Positions 42,860 through 52,974 of a DNA stretch of 64,000 nucleotides are shown here, one piece after another. Location of the stretch: contig WHUX01000044.1 of assembly GCA_015179025.1 (NCBI GenBank), forward strand, positions 295,933 to 359,932. The letters are read 5' to 3'. The translations under genes were made by a program, and so were the position numbers. The notes under the pieces are model-generated. The model was not told the DNA's origin. It made no database searches and saw nothing but the letters and a program-made list of their open reading frames with translations. The stretch comes from Terfezia claveryi (lineage: Eukaryota; Ascomycota; Pezizomycetes; Pezizales; Pezizaceae). Each line of letters opens with the position of its first letter. The stretch's first letter is position 1.

Positions 42860-44968
42860 ATGTCTGAATCTCAAGATCGTCAAACGTACGCAATTATTAT
42901 TGGAGTTGATTTCTACCCTCACCTCAAGAGCCTCGATGGCTGCGTCAACGATGCCCGCAAAATTCGGAAGCACGTCGAAGCCTCCCTCAAGCGCCAAGGG
43001 ATCCCCGAGTCCGACTACAACAAATATATCACATTTTTCAGTTCCACCCAGAAAACAGTCAGACAGCCGCTCGAAGCCCCCAAGGACCGCCCAACCTACG
43101 AGAACATTTGCAATGCCATCCTAGAACTTACGGATAAAGCCAAAGCGGGCGATATTGTCCTCGTCTCATATTCAGGCCATGGTGCTCGGTACGATACTGT
43201 TGTCCGCGACTGGCCTGGAAAAGGGAGTGGCAATGATGAAGTCCTCTGTCCGTTCGATGTGGGTATCAAAGGGAAGGCCATTCGTGATTTTGAACTTAAT
43301 TACCTCTTCAGTCGGATGGCAGACAAGGGAATTAGACTCACGGTATTCTTTGACTGTTGCAATTCCGGAAGTGCCACGCGTGCGCGGGAGGAAAAGAAGG
43401 ATCGTGATGCGCCCAAATATAGGGGTTTGCTTGAGGGGGATATCCAAGCCAGGCCAGGTGCTGAGGAATACAAGAAGGAGTACATAATGGGAGACAAGAT
43501 GGCAGAGATGCGAATTGCATGGGACAGGCTCCAGCAAAAGTCCACTCAGTCCACTGCAGGAACCGGAGCGATGCTGAAACCAATGGGCTATGCTATCTAT
43601 AGCGGCTGCCTTGCCCACGAACTTTCCATGGAATTCGGTGGTTCTGGGGCGTTGTCAAGTGCTACAACTACAGCCCTCGCTATGGCAGAGAAGATTCCAT
43701 ACCCAGAGCAGGTCACCCTTCAGCAGATGTACAGGTATATTTTCGATAGTGTGTATCGCCTACATCACGACGAAGATTATGGGTTGTTTTACCAGACTCC
43801 CCTCCTTCTTGGTGATGTAGATAGACCTTTTCCGGGAAGTGTCGTCGATATTTCAGCCAAAAATCAACAAAAGTCAGCAACCGCACTTATTCCGATTCGC
43901 TCTGTTCTTGATCCTACCGCCGCAAAAACCGCTGTTCCTGTCGTTCTATTCCTCCGTGCAGGTGATGCACATGGCGTCCACATCGGCGATGAGTATGAAG
44001 TTTATTTGTGGTATGAGGAACCAGAGATAGCTGTTTCTGAAGTGCGAGTCGTCGTCACAGAGGTTCGGACCACCATTTCTGTGGTTGTTCCCACCAATGC
44101 CCAGCTTCCGGAGACCTGGGTCTCTCAATACAAGTTAGAATGCGAGGCTACCGGGGCAGCAAATCAGGGTTATCCCTGGCCAGGGGGATGTGTTTCCCGC
44201 TTAAGGACCAGAGCTGCCAGCCAGGCCAATCTCAGGCTCTTGGGTTTGGTCCCAGGTCTTTCCGAGGGAAAGTATATTTCTGGGGAAATACCGTTGACTT
44301 TAATCGGCGAGAAGGCTGAGGAGACGGAAGACTTCCGTCTTGCTTATGGATCCAATGGGTACGAAGTTCAGGGGAAAGACGGGAATTTATTACTCCCCGC
44401 CACTTCAAGCCTCTCCACATGCCTAAAAAATGTAAGCGGTATCGCTCGGTACAATCTGCTCAGAGCTATCACGAGCAGTTCCTATGCACATGCCTTCGAC
44501 CTCACAGCGACACAAGATGGGGAGGTTGTCAAGGTAAAATTCAGTCCTGTTGTAAAATATAAGGGAATCACTGGAACCCGGTATATCAATATCGTCGTTT
44601 TCCACTTTACTCTGGATTATGGTGTGAGAAAGGTTTACCCTTTCGATGGAAGCTTTGAGTCCGTCGATACTGGGGACACGCGGGAATTTTCGTTCAAAGG
44701 GAAGGGAGGATATCTCAAGGCATTGATTTTCTTTGCCTCTACAAGTTTTGATGCATGGGAGCAGGAGGACACCAAAGTGGGAACTGATACAGGGTCGGGG
44801 GAGACTGTTGTAACGGAGGGCTTACCGATTTCACAGGCAAAGCCCGCGGTGGAGAGGCCTAGTGCTGAGGTGCAAGATGTTGAGGAGGAAAATGCACAAT
44901 TTAATTATTGGGGCACGAAAGAGTTGCACTGGGAATTGTCTCGGTGGTGTTCTCTTCGTCATAGTTAG
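42860..44968 (+). CDS. Caspase-domain protein (metacaspase-like, peptidase C14)
   Basis: The start is the ATG at 42860, directly before the conserved YAIIIGVDFYPHL strand; an open frame continues upstream without support. Residues 8-200 form a p20-like caspase domain with catalytic His107 in SYSGHGAR and Cys167 in FFDCCNSGS. The pattern GSGNDEVLCPFD lies between them, as in fungal caspase-like proteins. The remaining 500 residues have no domain I recognise and include beta-rich stretches. Metacaspases cleave after Arg or Lys, but the specificity here is unknown. The 702-residue protein is longer than classical yeast metacaspase, has no intron, and lacks a Gln/Pro-rich prodomain. A TPR-CHAT gene follows 755 bp downstream on the same strand. 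Confidence 0.85.
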   Translation: MSESQDRQTYAIIIGVDFYPHLKSLDGCVNDARKIRKHVEASLKRQGIPESDYNKYITFFSSTQKTVRQPLEAPKDRPTYENICNAILELTDKAKAGDIVLVSYSGHGARYDTVVRDWPGKGSGNDEVLCPFDVGIKGKAIRDFELNYLFSRMADKGIRLTVFFDCCNSGSATRAREEKKDRDAPKYRGLLEGDIQARPGAEEYKKEYIMGDKMAEMRIAWDRLQQKSTQSTAGTGAMLKPMGYAIYSGCLAHELSMEFGGSGALSSATTTALAMAEKIPYPEQVTLQQMYRYIFDSVYRLHHDEDYGLFYQTPLLLGDVDRPFPGSVVDISAKNQQKSATALIPIRSVLDPTAAKTAVPVVLFLRAGDAHGVHIGDEYEVYLWYEEPEIAVSEVRVVVTEVRTTISVVVPTNAQLPETWVSQYKLECEATGAANQGYPWPGGCVSRLRTRAASQANLRLLGLVPGLSEGKYISGEIPLTLIGEKAEETEDFRLAYGSNGYEVQGKDGNLLLPATSSLSTCLKNVSGIARYNLLRAITSSSYAHAFDLTATQDGEVVKVKFSPVVKYKGITGTRYINIVVFHFTLDYGVRKVYPFDGSFESVDTGDTREFSFKGKGGYLKALIFFASTSFDAWEQEDTKVGTDTGSGETVVTEGLPISQAKPAVERPSAEVQDVEEENAQFNYWGTKELHWELSRWCSLRHS

Positions 44969-45723
44969 TTCTTTTTGGTACAAGTCCATAGGATTCACAA
45001 GGGATAATCTGTAGCAAAATCACAGAATATAATGAGAGTTCTTGAATGCTGTCACTGTATGCGTTCACCCTGTTGTCATCCCAGTACCGGTACCGGTACC
45101 GGGCTAATAGTCCTCAATCCCACATACGTAGTAGAAATTATTCCGGAGGTATGGAGTACAATCAGAGGGAATCAAGTCTACCTGACATACCCAAATAGTG
45201 TAAACATCCCTGAGCCTTATATGTAGTGTACCTTGCTCCGCCTCACGCTATGTATTTATTGTAATATCATACATATTCGATTCTAGGTTGTAATGCCCAC
45301 GCACTGGAGCTGAATAGCCCTGTATTGCCGTGTCGGTATGTGCCTATATCCATATGTAACCAGCTGATGACATGACCATTCAACATCTATTGGCTAAAAA
45401 CACAAGCAGGATATCCTCAACTGAATGAGATGAGATGTGGATGCCTGTATTACCTACATACCCAGCCGCAGCTGACAAGGCCATCAGTGCAGAATCCTTG
45501 AAAAAGCAATACTCTCACGCTGAGCTGATAGGTTTCATTTACTTATTCATTCAAGAAAATACTTTCCATTAATAACTCCTGCTCAAATGTAAACAGTCAC
45601 CTCGACGTGCGACATATTATTACTATAGAACAAACCAGAGGTACTCCACAATTAGGGAGTAATTCCATAGCATCTCCTTCCCCGAGACCGAGCTCGCTTA
45701 GGCACTCAAATATTAAACTCAAT
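44969..45723. other. Spacer between the caspase-domain and TPR-CHAT genes
   Basis: About 750 bp with a short CCGGTACCGGTACCGG-like repeat at about 45088; no gene recognised. The frame of the downstream gene is open from 45607 but has no ATG before 45724. A short 5' exon ending at a CAG near 45597 is possible. Confidence 0.35.
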
Positions 45724-48700
45724 ATGGAACAATTCTTCACACTTAAAGTCCCATCCCGGATTATCAGTACCCGCGCTATCCCGGAACCAGCCGGAGTTGA
45801 GTCTACAGAAAACAACATCCTTGGGCCCATGATCACGGCCGACGGTACACTTGCATCGGTAAACTCCAGTAACGTTAAGCACATCTCGTTTTCAGCGCCA
45901 ATAATTACGCCTACTACCAGAGAGTTCAATTATATGACTGTCCCGGACATCAATTTCGATCCTCGTTTCAGTCCTGGCATAATTTTCGAAAGTCACACTC
46001 AAAACCCCCGATTGTCAGCAAAATCCGAGCAAACGGAACCCGCAGAGCCAACCTACACAATCCCCCTTCTCGAATATGCTCTCCAACCTTTCCTCCCCCA
46101 CCGACAGTCTTTCAGTACCCAATACTGGGCGGAATTTCAATCTTCAGCTACCAAACATCAAGTTATCTCTTCTCTCAAAAAATCAATCCTCCTAGATCAA
46201 TGGCTCCTTAGCGAGGCCCAGCAACAACCCTCTGATGACCTCTCCGAATCCGCAACCGAGATCGTAGAATGCACCGCATGGAAACACTTTGAGCTATGGA
46301 ATCTAACGAAAGATGTCATGGATTTAGAGCGTGCAGTGGGATATTTTCGTACCCTGATCGGTATCAAGAAGGATGGTGAGCCTTTAGTTCTGGAGCCACG
46401 CAGGGCAGAAATTTTGGAAGGAATTATGAAGTGCTATAGACATATCTATGACATTGGGTGTAATGTCAGCGACCTGGAACGTGCAATCGCTGCCGGGGAG
46501 CGTTGCGTCGATCTCCCTCAATGTCCGATTGAGATTCACGAGACGGCACTATGGGGAGTTATGGACTGCCTTCTTATACTTAATAAGTTACCAGGGCGTT
46601 CGCATGCCGAGGTGAAGGAACATTCTACCCGCCTTTTCAGAATTTTACGGGGATACAAGACGAGATATAAGGACTCGTATACGGAAATAGCAGAATCCTC
46701 CAAGCGATGGAAAATCCCGGCAAGAACCCTTGAAGGAATTGCCTCAATCCTCTACAGGCACTATGAGCTTTATCCGAATGGGCGGAGCCCTTCCGACTAC
46801 ACCGCCTGGACTGAATCATCACTGACGAAGTCAAATGACCCCCCCAGTGCAGATGTCCTCGACATGGCAATCAATTTCCAGCGACATGCCCTGGCCAGGG
46901 TAAATCCTTTGTCAGAAGAAAAATTATGGTGGGACGTGAACCTCTCCTTAATGCTTTCGCAGCGTTATCTACGGAATCGAAGTGAAGAAACGAAAAAAGA
47001 TATCGATGAGGCAACGAAGCTTTGCGAAGATGCTGGAAAGAACTGTGGAGAGTGGCTCCCGGGGAAACGAGCACATTTGCAAAGTATCCTTTCAAAACAG
47101 CTTGGGTTGATGTGGAATCCGCGAGTGCCTGAGTCGGTGGTCTACCTTGACTGGGCGATAATATTACTCACAAATGCAGTGATGATAGGTCGAGAATTAC
47201 TCCGAGGTGAATTACCCGAGGGAGACAAGAATCCGGAGAGGGATATTCTCCCGTGGACTGTTCAGCTCGAGGAGTTTCTTATTGAGGAGATGCAATACCA
47301 CCTTAATATGCGCCAGGAGGTCAAATGCGCGGAAGTTGAGGAGAAGGTGAAGAAACAAATGGAAGAAGCTCTAAAGTCCAACGAGAAAATTAAGGAGAGT
47401 GAACGCTGGGTTGGAAAGGCACAAGTACTACTTACACGGGCAAAGTTGAAGTATTTGCGCTTCCGGAAGAATCAAAATGACGAAGAAGGGAGGAAAAAGC
47501 AATTAAATCAGGCAATTGAGGACGGCATCCAAGCTCTGAATACAGCCACAGGTCTGCAACATAACAGTGAGTCACTGGTAGCCCTTAATATCCGCGACAC
47601 TCTGGCTACATTCTACCTTGCGCGGTATGATACTTGCGGAGATGCAGACGATCTAAAGACAGCCGAAAGATATGCCCGAAAATGTGTAAAGCGTCTGCGG
47701 AAGGAGCGCGGCTCTGCTGAGATCACTTACCTATACCCACGAGCCTGCAATAGCCTTGCTGCTATCTTGGTGCAACGATACAAACTAAATAACGTGAGTG
47801 CTGACATCTACTCAGCCATAGACTTTGAATGTGAGGCGGTGGAACGATCATACTCAGACGGACTGTTGCGAGCCACTTACACGGTTACCCTGGGCCAATA
47901 TTTGGAGATCAAGTCCGAATTGCAGCTCGAAACCGAGGGATCAGAGCCACAGGCACAAAACTCGAACCCAAATGAGCCAACGCCGACGACTAAAACCCTC
48001 TGTGAGGCGATAAAGCTGGTAGAGGTTGTCTGGAACCGCTTAGAGGCTCACGGCAACCAACTGATACGACTAGCCTTGCGTAACACCATAGCCAGTCTCT
48101 ATTCCGAGCTGTATAAACGAGACAAAACGCAGTTGCAGATACTAGAAATGGGCCTCGAGCGTGCACAGCAGGGTGTCGACGCGGAATTTGACGGGGCTGA
48201 TAAAGTGGGTATCTTCAGCACCCTTAGCGAGGCCTACTCACTTTCCCCAACAGAGGGCCAGATGCAGAAGGCGGTAGATTACGCACAGAAGGCGCTTGAT
48301 GCATGCCCAGTAGCACGGTTTCAACGTGCTGAGTTAGAGTATCAGCTCGGTAACCTGCTCAGTAGGCTTCATAGAGATAACCTCGAGACAGAAATCGATA
48401 CGATCCTTGGCCCACTGAGCGCATGTGTTGACAGAAAGGCTGCCCCACCCAGCTTTCGCCTCAAGGCTGCTGTCCTTGCCTCTACGCTTCTCGAGCAAAC
48501 CAAAAGATGGGCTCAGCTGTATGAAATAACCAAGAAGGCTATGAAAATTATCCCATTTCTCTGCATCAAGGTGCTGCCACAGCGTGATCAGCAATCGGCT
48601 ATGAGGTCCATCTCAGGACTGGGTTCCACGGCAGCCGCAGCAGCATTGGAATTGGGTCAGGACAGAGCACCAATTGCGGAGGCCCTTTCACTTCTCGAAC

Positions 48701-50157
48701 AAGGTCGTGATGTCATCGCCGGTAACCGCTTCGACACCCGTGCAGATTTAACGGCCTTGCGGGAGGATCCAGAGGGCTCAAAGCTCGCGGAGAGGTTTGA
48801 GGCCCTCCGTGAGGAACTCGACCCCGCTGGAGTTAGCGTCCGAATGAATCTCCGAGCTGACTCGCGCTCTGCTGGGTTCGGGCAGTCACCAAAGGAGCTG
48901 GACGGGATCACGACGAGGGTGTTGAATGCAAACGAGAAGTTTCAGCAGCTCCTAGTGGAAATCCGTGCAAAGGACCACTTTAAGGATTTCCTCAGACTGC
49001 CAAATGAGAAAGCCATGACAGATGCGGCATGTGACGGTACCATTGTGGTGGTAAATGTGGCAGGTTGGCGGAGTGATGCGTTCATTGTTCGTAAGAACAA
49101 GCCAATTACCATTTGCAGGCTTCCTAAACTCAAACAGGCAGACGTCAAAGAGTTCCTTCAATATGACCCCCGTGTTGATATCTCTATTCCACCTGTGGAT
49201 ATCTCCAGCAAGAAGATTCTGGCGTGGATCTGGAACTCCATAGCAGAGCCAGTGCTAGTAAAAACTCTCAAATACGAGAAGGATTATTCTAGCCTGGAAG
49301 AACTCACGACCTCTGGTCCTCGGATCTGGTGGGTCTTGACTAGGGAAACTTCACGCCTGCCGGTCCACGCAGGGGCGAGTGAGGGCGTAATATCCGAGCC
49401 AATCCGCGTATTTGACCGTGTTGTTTCGTCGTATACTACCTCCATCAAGTCCCTCATATTCTCCCGTGAACAACTTGCCAAGCGATTAAAGGATAAAACC
49501 ACAAAAGGCAAGCATGCACTTCTTTGTGGACTGATGAACACCAAGTACGATAAAGAACGGGGACTCCGATCCGTCAATAACGCAGAGAGTGAGACCCAAG
49601 CCATTAAGGAGATACTCGAGAAGGATAGAGATGTTGATGTGGTCCGCTGGGCCACTCCAAAAACTGCACCTTACGCTGAGGCGGTTTGTAATGCACTTTC
49701 CCCGCCATCGACCCCGACTCCATCAATATTTCACTTTTCTGGTCATGGTTCCTCCTCTCCACTAGACCCCTCGAGCTCAGCAATTTACTTGTACGACCAA
49801 CCTCTAGACGTTGCAAGTCTCTTGCAAGCACGAGTCTTTACTGCTGCTCCGATTCTAGCCTACCTCTCTGCATGTTCTACCGGAACCACTACCTTGTTGC
49901 CGGATGAGGGTGTACACGTTATGTCCGGTTTTGTCTCGGCAGGCTTCATGAATGTAATTGGTACCCTTTGGGATGTTGATGATATTGTTTCGAGCACTGT
50001 GGCGATATCCATGTATAAGAGGTGGGTGGCGATTGGTAGGAAACCTGATGGACTAGCAGGATGTTTACAATGGGCGGTGGGGAAGTTGAGAGAAGATGGA
50101 ACGGAAGGAAAAGGGATGGCACGTAACTGGGCATGTTTTGTTCATATGGGGGTCTAA
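45724..50157 (+). CDS. Large TPR-CHAT protein (caspase-fold protease domain)
   Basis: CHAT (caspase HetF associated with TPRs) is a clan CD peptidase domain. The protein has 1,477 residues from ATG 45724 without introns. Residues of about 150-1000 are helical repeats of TPR type (for example DVMDLERAVGYFRTLI, VSDLERAIAAGERCV, MQKAVDYAQKALDACPVA). The C-terminal CHAT domain (about 1250-1477) has the dyad His1341 in FHFSGHGSSS and Cys1384 in YLSACSTGTTT. It ends with the typical VIGTLWDVDD and WACFVHMGV. Both catalytic residues are present. The N-terminal 130 residues are low-complexity. In bacteria such proteins are activated by partners to cleave substrates; the fungal trigger is unknown. Location beside a second caspase-fold gene suggests a joint role. 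Confidence 0.9.
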   Translation: MEQFFTLKVPSRIISTRAIPEPAGVESTENNILGPMITADGTLASVNSSNVKHISFSAPIITPTTREFNYMTVPDINFDPRFSPGIIFESHTQNPRLSAKSEQTEPAEPTYTIPLLEYALQPFLPHRQSFSTQYWAEFQSSATKHQVISSLKKSILLDQWLLSEAQQQPSDDLSESATEIVECTAWKHFELWNLTKDVMDLERAVGYFRTLIGIKKDGEPLVLEPRRAEILEGIMKCYRHIYDIGCNVSDLERAIAAGERCVDLPQCPIEIHETALWGVMDCLLILNKLPGRSHAEVKEHSTRLFRILRGYKTRYKDSYTEIAESSKRWKIPARTLEGIASILYRHYELYPNGRSPSDYTAWTESSLTKSNDPPSADVLDMAINFQRHALARVNPLSEEKLWWDVNLSLMLSQRYLRNRSEETKKDIDEATKLCEDAGKNCGEWLPGKRAHLQSILSKQLGLMWNPRVPESVVYLDWAIILLTNAVMIGRELLRGELPEGDKNPERDILPWTVQLEEFLIEEMQYHLNMRQEVKCAEVEEKVKKQMEEALKSNEKIKESERWVGKAQVLLTRAKLKYLRFRKNQNDEEGRKKQLNQAIEDGIQALNTATGLQHNSESLVALNIRDTLATFYLARYDTCGDADDLKTAERYARKCVKRLRKERGSAEITYLYPRACNSLAAILVQRYKLNNVSADIYSAIDFECEAVERSYSDGLLRATYTVTLGQYLEIKSELQLETEGSEPQAQNSNPNEPTPTTKTLCEAIKLVEVVWNRLEAHGNQLIRLALRNTIASLYSELYKRDKTQLQILEMGLERAQQGVDAEFDGADKVGIFSTLSEAYSLSPTEGQMQKAVDYAQKALDACPVARFQRAELEYQLGNLLSRLHRDNLETEIDTILGPLSACVDRKAAPPSFRLKAAVLASTLLEQTKRWAQLYEITKKAMKIIPFLCIKVLPQRDQQSAMRSISGLGSTAAAAALELGQDRAPIAEALSLLEQGRDVIAGNRFDTRADLTALREDPEGSKLAERFEALREELDPAGVSVRMNLRADSRSAGFGQSPKELDGITTRVLNANEKFQQLLVEIRAKDHFKDFLRLPNEKAMTDAACDGTIVVVNVAGWRSDAFIVRKNKPITICRLPKLKQADVKEFLQYDPRVDISIPPVDISSKKILAWIWNSIAEPVLVKTLKYEKDYSSLEELTTSGPRIWWVLTRETSRLPVHAGASEGVISEPIRVFDRVVSSYTTSIKSLIFSREQLAKRLKDKTTKGKHALLCGLMNTKYDKERGLRSVNNAESETQAIKEILEKDRDVDVVRWATPKTAPYAEAVCNALSPPSTPTPSIFHFSGHGSSSPLDPSSSAIYLYDQPLDVASLLQARVFTAAPILAYLSACSTGTTTLLPDEGVHVMSGFVSAGFMNVIGTLWDVDDIVSSTVAISMYKRWVAIGRKPDGLAGCLQWAVGKLREDGTEGKGMARNWACFVHMGV

Positions 50158-51534
50158 ACTAGCTGATAACCGAGATGGGAGAGCATGCATTATATAGGGA
50201 AGAGTCAGCGCCGTGATTAGCTAAGTTTGTACCTTAACTATTCAATGTGAGGAGGAAAGCCGGATCTAGTATTCTCGTAGCGATCGGCACCTGTGAATTC
50301 ATCTCGAGCTCCAATTTTTCGGGCGGAATATCCTAACTATTGGTCAGTGTGTCTAGGTATGCCAACTTTTACCAATCTTTGATGCCCCAAGAGGCACAAC
50401 CGTCTGGGGTCAATTTTGCCGCTAAATTTAGCTAAACTAGCCATTTTTACAATATTATTAAAACTCACCAATTTTCTAGAACCACTTGTAATCCTCTGGG
50501 CTTTAGAGATTACTTCCACCTTACAGTTATGACCCATTCAGCTTGACGAGTGTAGTGCGCAGAACCCACATCACAAATTGGTATGGAGAGGGTACATGGC
50601 AATACCATGGCAATCACCTCACTCATATTCTCAAGAAATAAGTATTTTGAAACGAATTCCAAAGGCAGAGCTTCTGTCTTGTCGGCAGTTTTTCAAGAAG
50701 TGCCAGCTTGGTGTAGAAACCGCCTCGGACGATGACTTATGGCGTGGAACTAATACCCCTTGGAAAACTTTCCCCATAATTTCACCATATTTTTGACATG
50801 AACCAAGCTAGTTCAAGGCCAATAGTTTGACCTCAGCATAGATCCTTCCCTAATTTTGACAGTGCCATGAATGCTTGAAATGAAATTATGAATTTTTTGC
50901 TACAGAGTCCTGAGTCTCTGGTGAGGGTGAGAAGTGATTGGATGAAGGTATATTGTTATTTAATATGAATATAAATGATGGGTGGTGGAAGAGAAAGCTA
51001 GCAATTATCTTGGTTCAGGTATTTGAAGAGTACTATAGATCATGAGGGAGATAGTTACAACACTTCCTTATTCAACATTGATTGTCAATAATCTACTCTT
51101 TGGGTTCCATACTATTGCCATGCACATGCTTCCCGGAGGGAGAAATATTAGGGAAAACAACTTAGGGCTACTGTAATACACCCCTAGTATATATACGCTC
51201 TGGCTTTCTAAATTTCGGATTTGAGTTTCTTTGACTTGGTAGTCCATCTCGAGGTTGGTCAAAATCACGAGAGCTTTTATTCATGGTCATACATACAGGC
51301 TATATATACATGAGCCCGTAAGTTTCGGGATTGTAGTCTACAGCTGGGGGGCACCGGCCTCTCATATCTCCCCACAGGTTCCCAAACATCAAACACTGAA
51401 ATGCTGCAGATTTCTTGCACGGCTGCACTGCTTGGTCTTAGGATAAGTCTTAAAGAGTTCCATATTTTGGGATATATATACATATCATACAATATAATGG
51501 GTTGTCAACTTGCAGTCAAAGGGTATAAACTCCT

Positions 51535-51635
51535 CAAGGAGTGTCCACTCTAATCACCTGACTTCAATCCCATCGAATGTGCTTAGTACAAACTCAAAAT
51601 TCACCTGGCTTGCTACTACATATCTATCTCTCACG
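51535..51635 (+). pseudogene. Tc1/mariner transposase scrap
   Basis: One frame reads SPDFNPIECA-stop-YKLKIHLACYY, the third catalytic region (SPDLNPIE) of Tc1-like transposases. No other conserved block is visible around it. Confidence 0.55.
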
Positions 51636-51906
51636 CATCTCACGGAGTCCCCGGAGGTCTTTGATCAATCGAAATATGGCTCCTAGTCATTTCATGCTCT
51701 CTGTCTATTTTTAACCATTTACTTTGGTTTTTTGCAATGTCAAGTGGGAGTTTTCCAAATACTTATGTGCATGATTGTACGGATATACAGTACATATGTG
51801 ATACAAGCTTAAGTTGTATTATGGAATTTGTACGGCATACAATGTGGAAGGTGAGCTAGTCTTTATGTAGGTAATTTTTATTAGAACAGATCAATACATA
51901 CAGCTA

Positions 51907-52016
51907 GGTGGCAAAATAAATCATACCCTCCCCTAGAGGCCCAAACGTTGCATATTGGAGAATTTTGTATTGGTATTCCATGCATTTTATGCAGGGTATG
52001 ATTTTTTTGTGCCACC
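51907..52016. repeat. MITE-like inverted repeat, 110 bp
   Basis: GGTGGCAAAATAAATCATAC at the left and its near-inverse GTATGATTTTTTTGTGCCAC at the right (three differences) enclose about 65 bp. A TA stands on the left side only. Probably a short transposon derivative. Confidence 0.5.
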
Positions 52017-52974
52017 AAACTGTGGGATCGATAAGATCCTTAGTCTACCTAGATACCGGTACTTCCTACTTATCTTCTTACTATGTGTCCATCCAGATGT
52101 CCGCTTGCCAGAGATGATGGAGCAGATCTTGGTATTGAGATACCAGTCTGGTTCTATTAAAAAAGGTTAAGTACCTGCGGGTTCGCGGGGCTGATCAGTA
52201 CTTTCATCTATCTGTATATACAGGCAGGAAAGTAATCGGTCTTGTATAAATATACATAACATATGTACTTATAGTACCAGCCTTTATCCCGAAGAGATTA
52301 ATATTGTTAATTACCGTGGTTAACGGTTAATCTACAGTAGGAAATTGAGTTGTTACCGAGCCAGCATAATATACATACATTACCTCGCATTCGAGAATGC
52401 ATGCTTGTTTGGAGCAAGGGCGAGGCGAACCAACCACATATGTATCACATGTACACATCCGTATTTCCACTCGCGATCGAACTGATACGTACGCGGCGAA
52501 CTAGTCTGGTTGGCACTGTGGCGAATATGTGTTGGGCAATACATAATTAGTAACAGCAACTCTGACAGCAATTGGTGGAGAGAAGAAAGATCGTCAACAT
52601 GCCAGAACACTTGTTGCTTCGCTGTCGACTGGTACGGTAGCATGTATCGAGAAGTACATTGATCGACGACCCGCCAAGCGCTGACTAACTGGCACATGAG
52701 GCTCACGGTGCCAAGAGGAGTTTCGCCCACTTTTTTTTTTCTTTCTCACCCCTACATCAATCCTTTATCTCGAAGGAATTCCCCCACAGTTGAGTCTAAT
52801 TGCCCTTTTTGCCTCTTTGCACGGGAGGGGTCGTTGCCAATCAGACTATCTTTCTCAATCCTTTGTGGGTTCTGGGCAACTCAGCTTCATACAGCTTCTT
52901 AGACAGCACATATTTTATTAGATCAGTCTCTCGACTAGCCCATCACCCTTTCAACAACACAACTAGAACTTATA

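Larger units (their letters stand above)
50158..52974. other. Long intergenic region with transposon scraps
   Basis: No host gene recognised over 2.8 kb. It holds a Tc1/mariner scrap (51535-51635) and a 110-bp hairpin-forming repeat (51907-52016). The last 250 bp are pyrimidine-rich (CTTTTTTTTTCTTTCTCACC at about 52730) and probably contain the promoter and 5' untranslated region of the ABCF gene. Confidence 0.4.

Noticed and set aside
43096..43618. Minus-strand frames within the caspase-domain gene
   Set aside because: Antisense to a conserved coding sequence with intact catalytic motifs.
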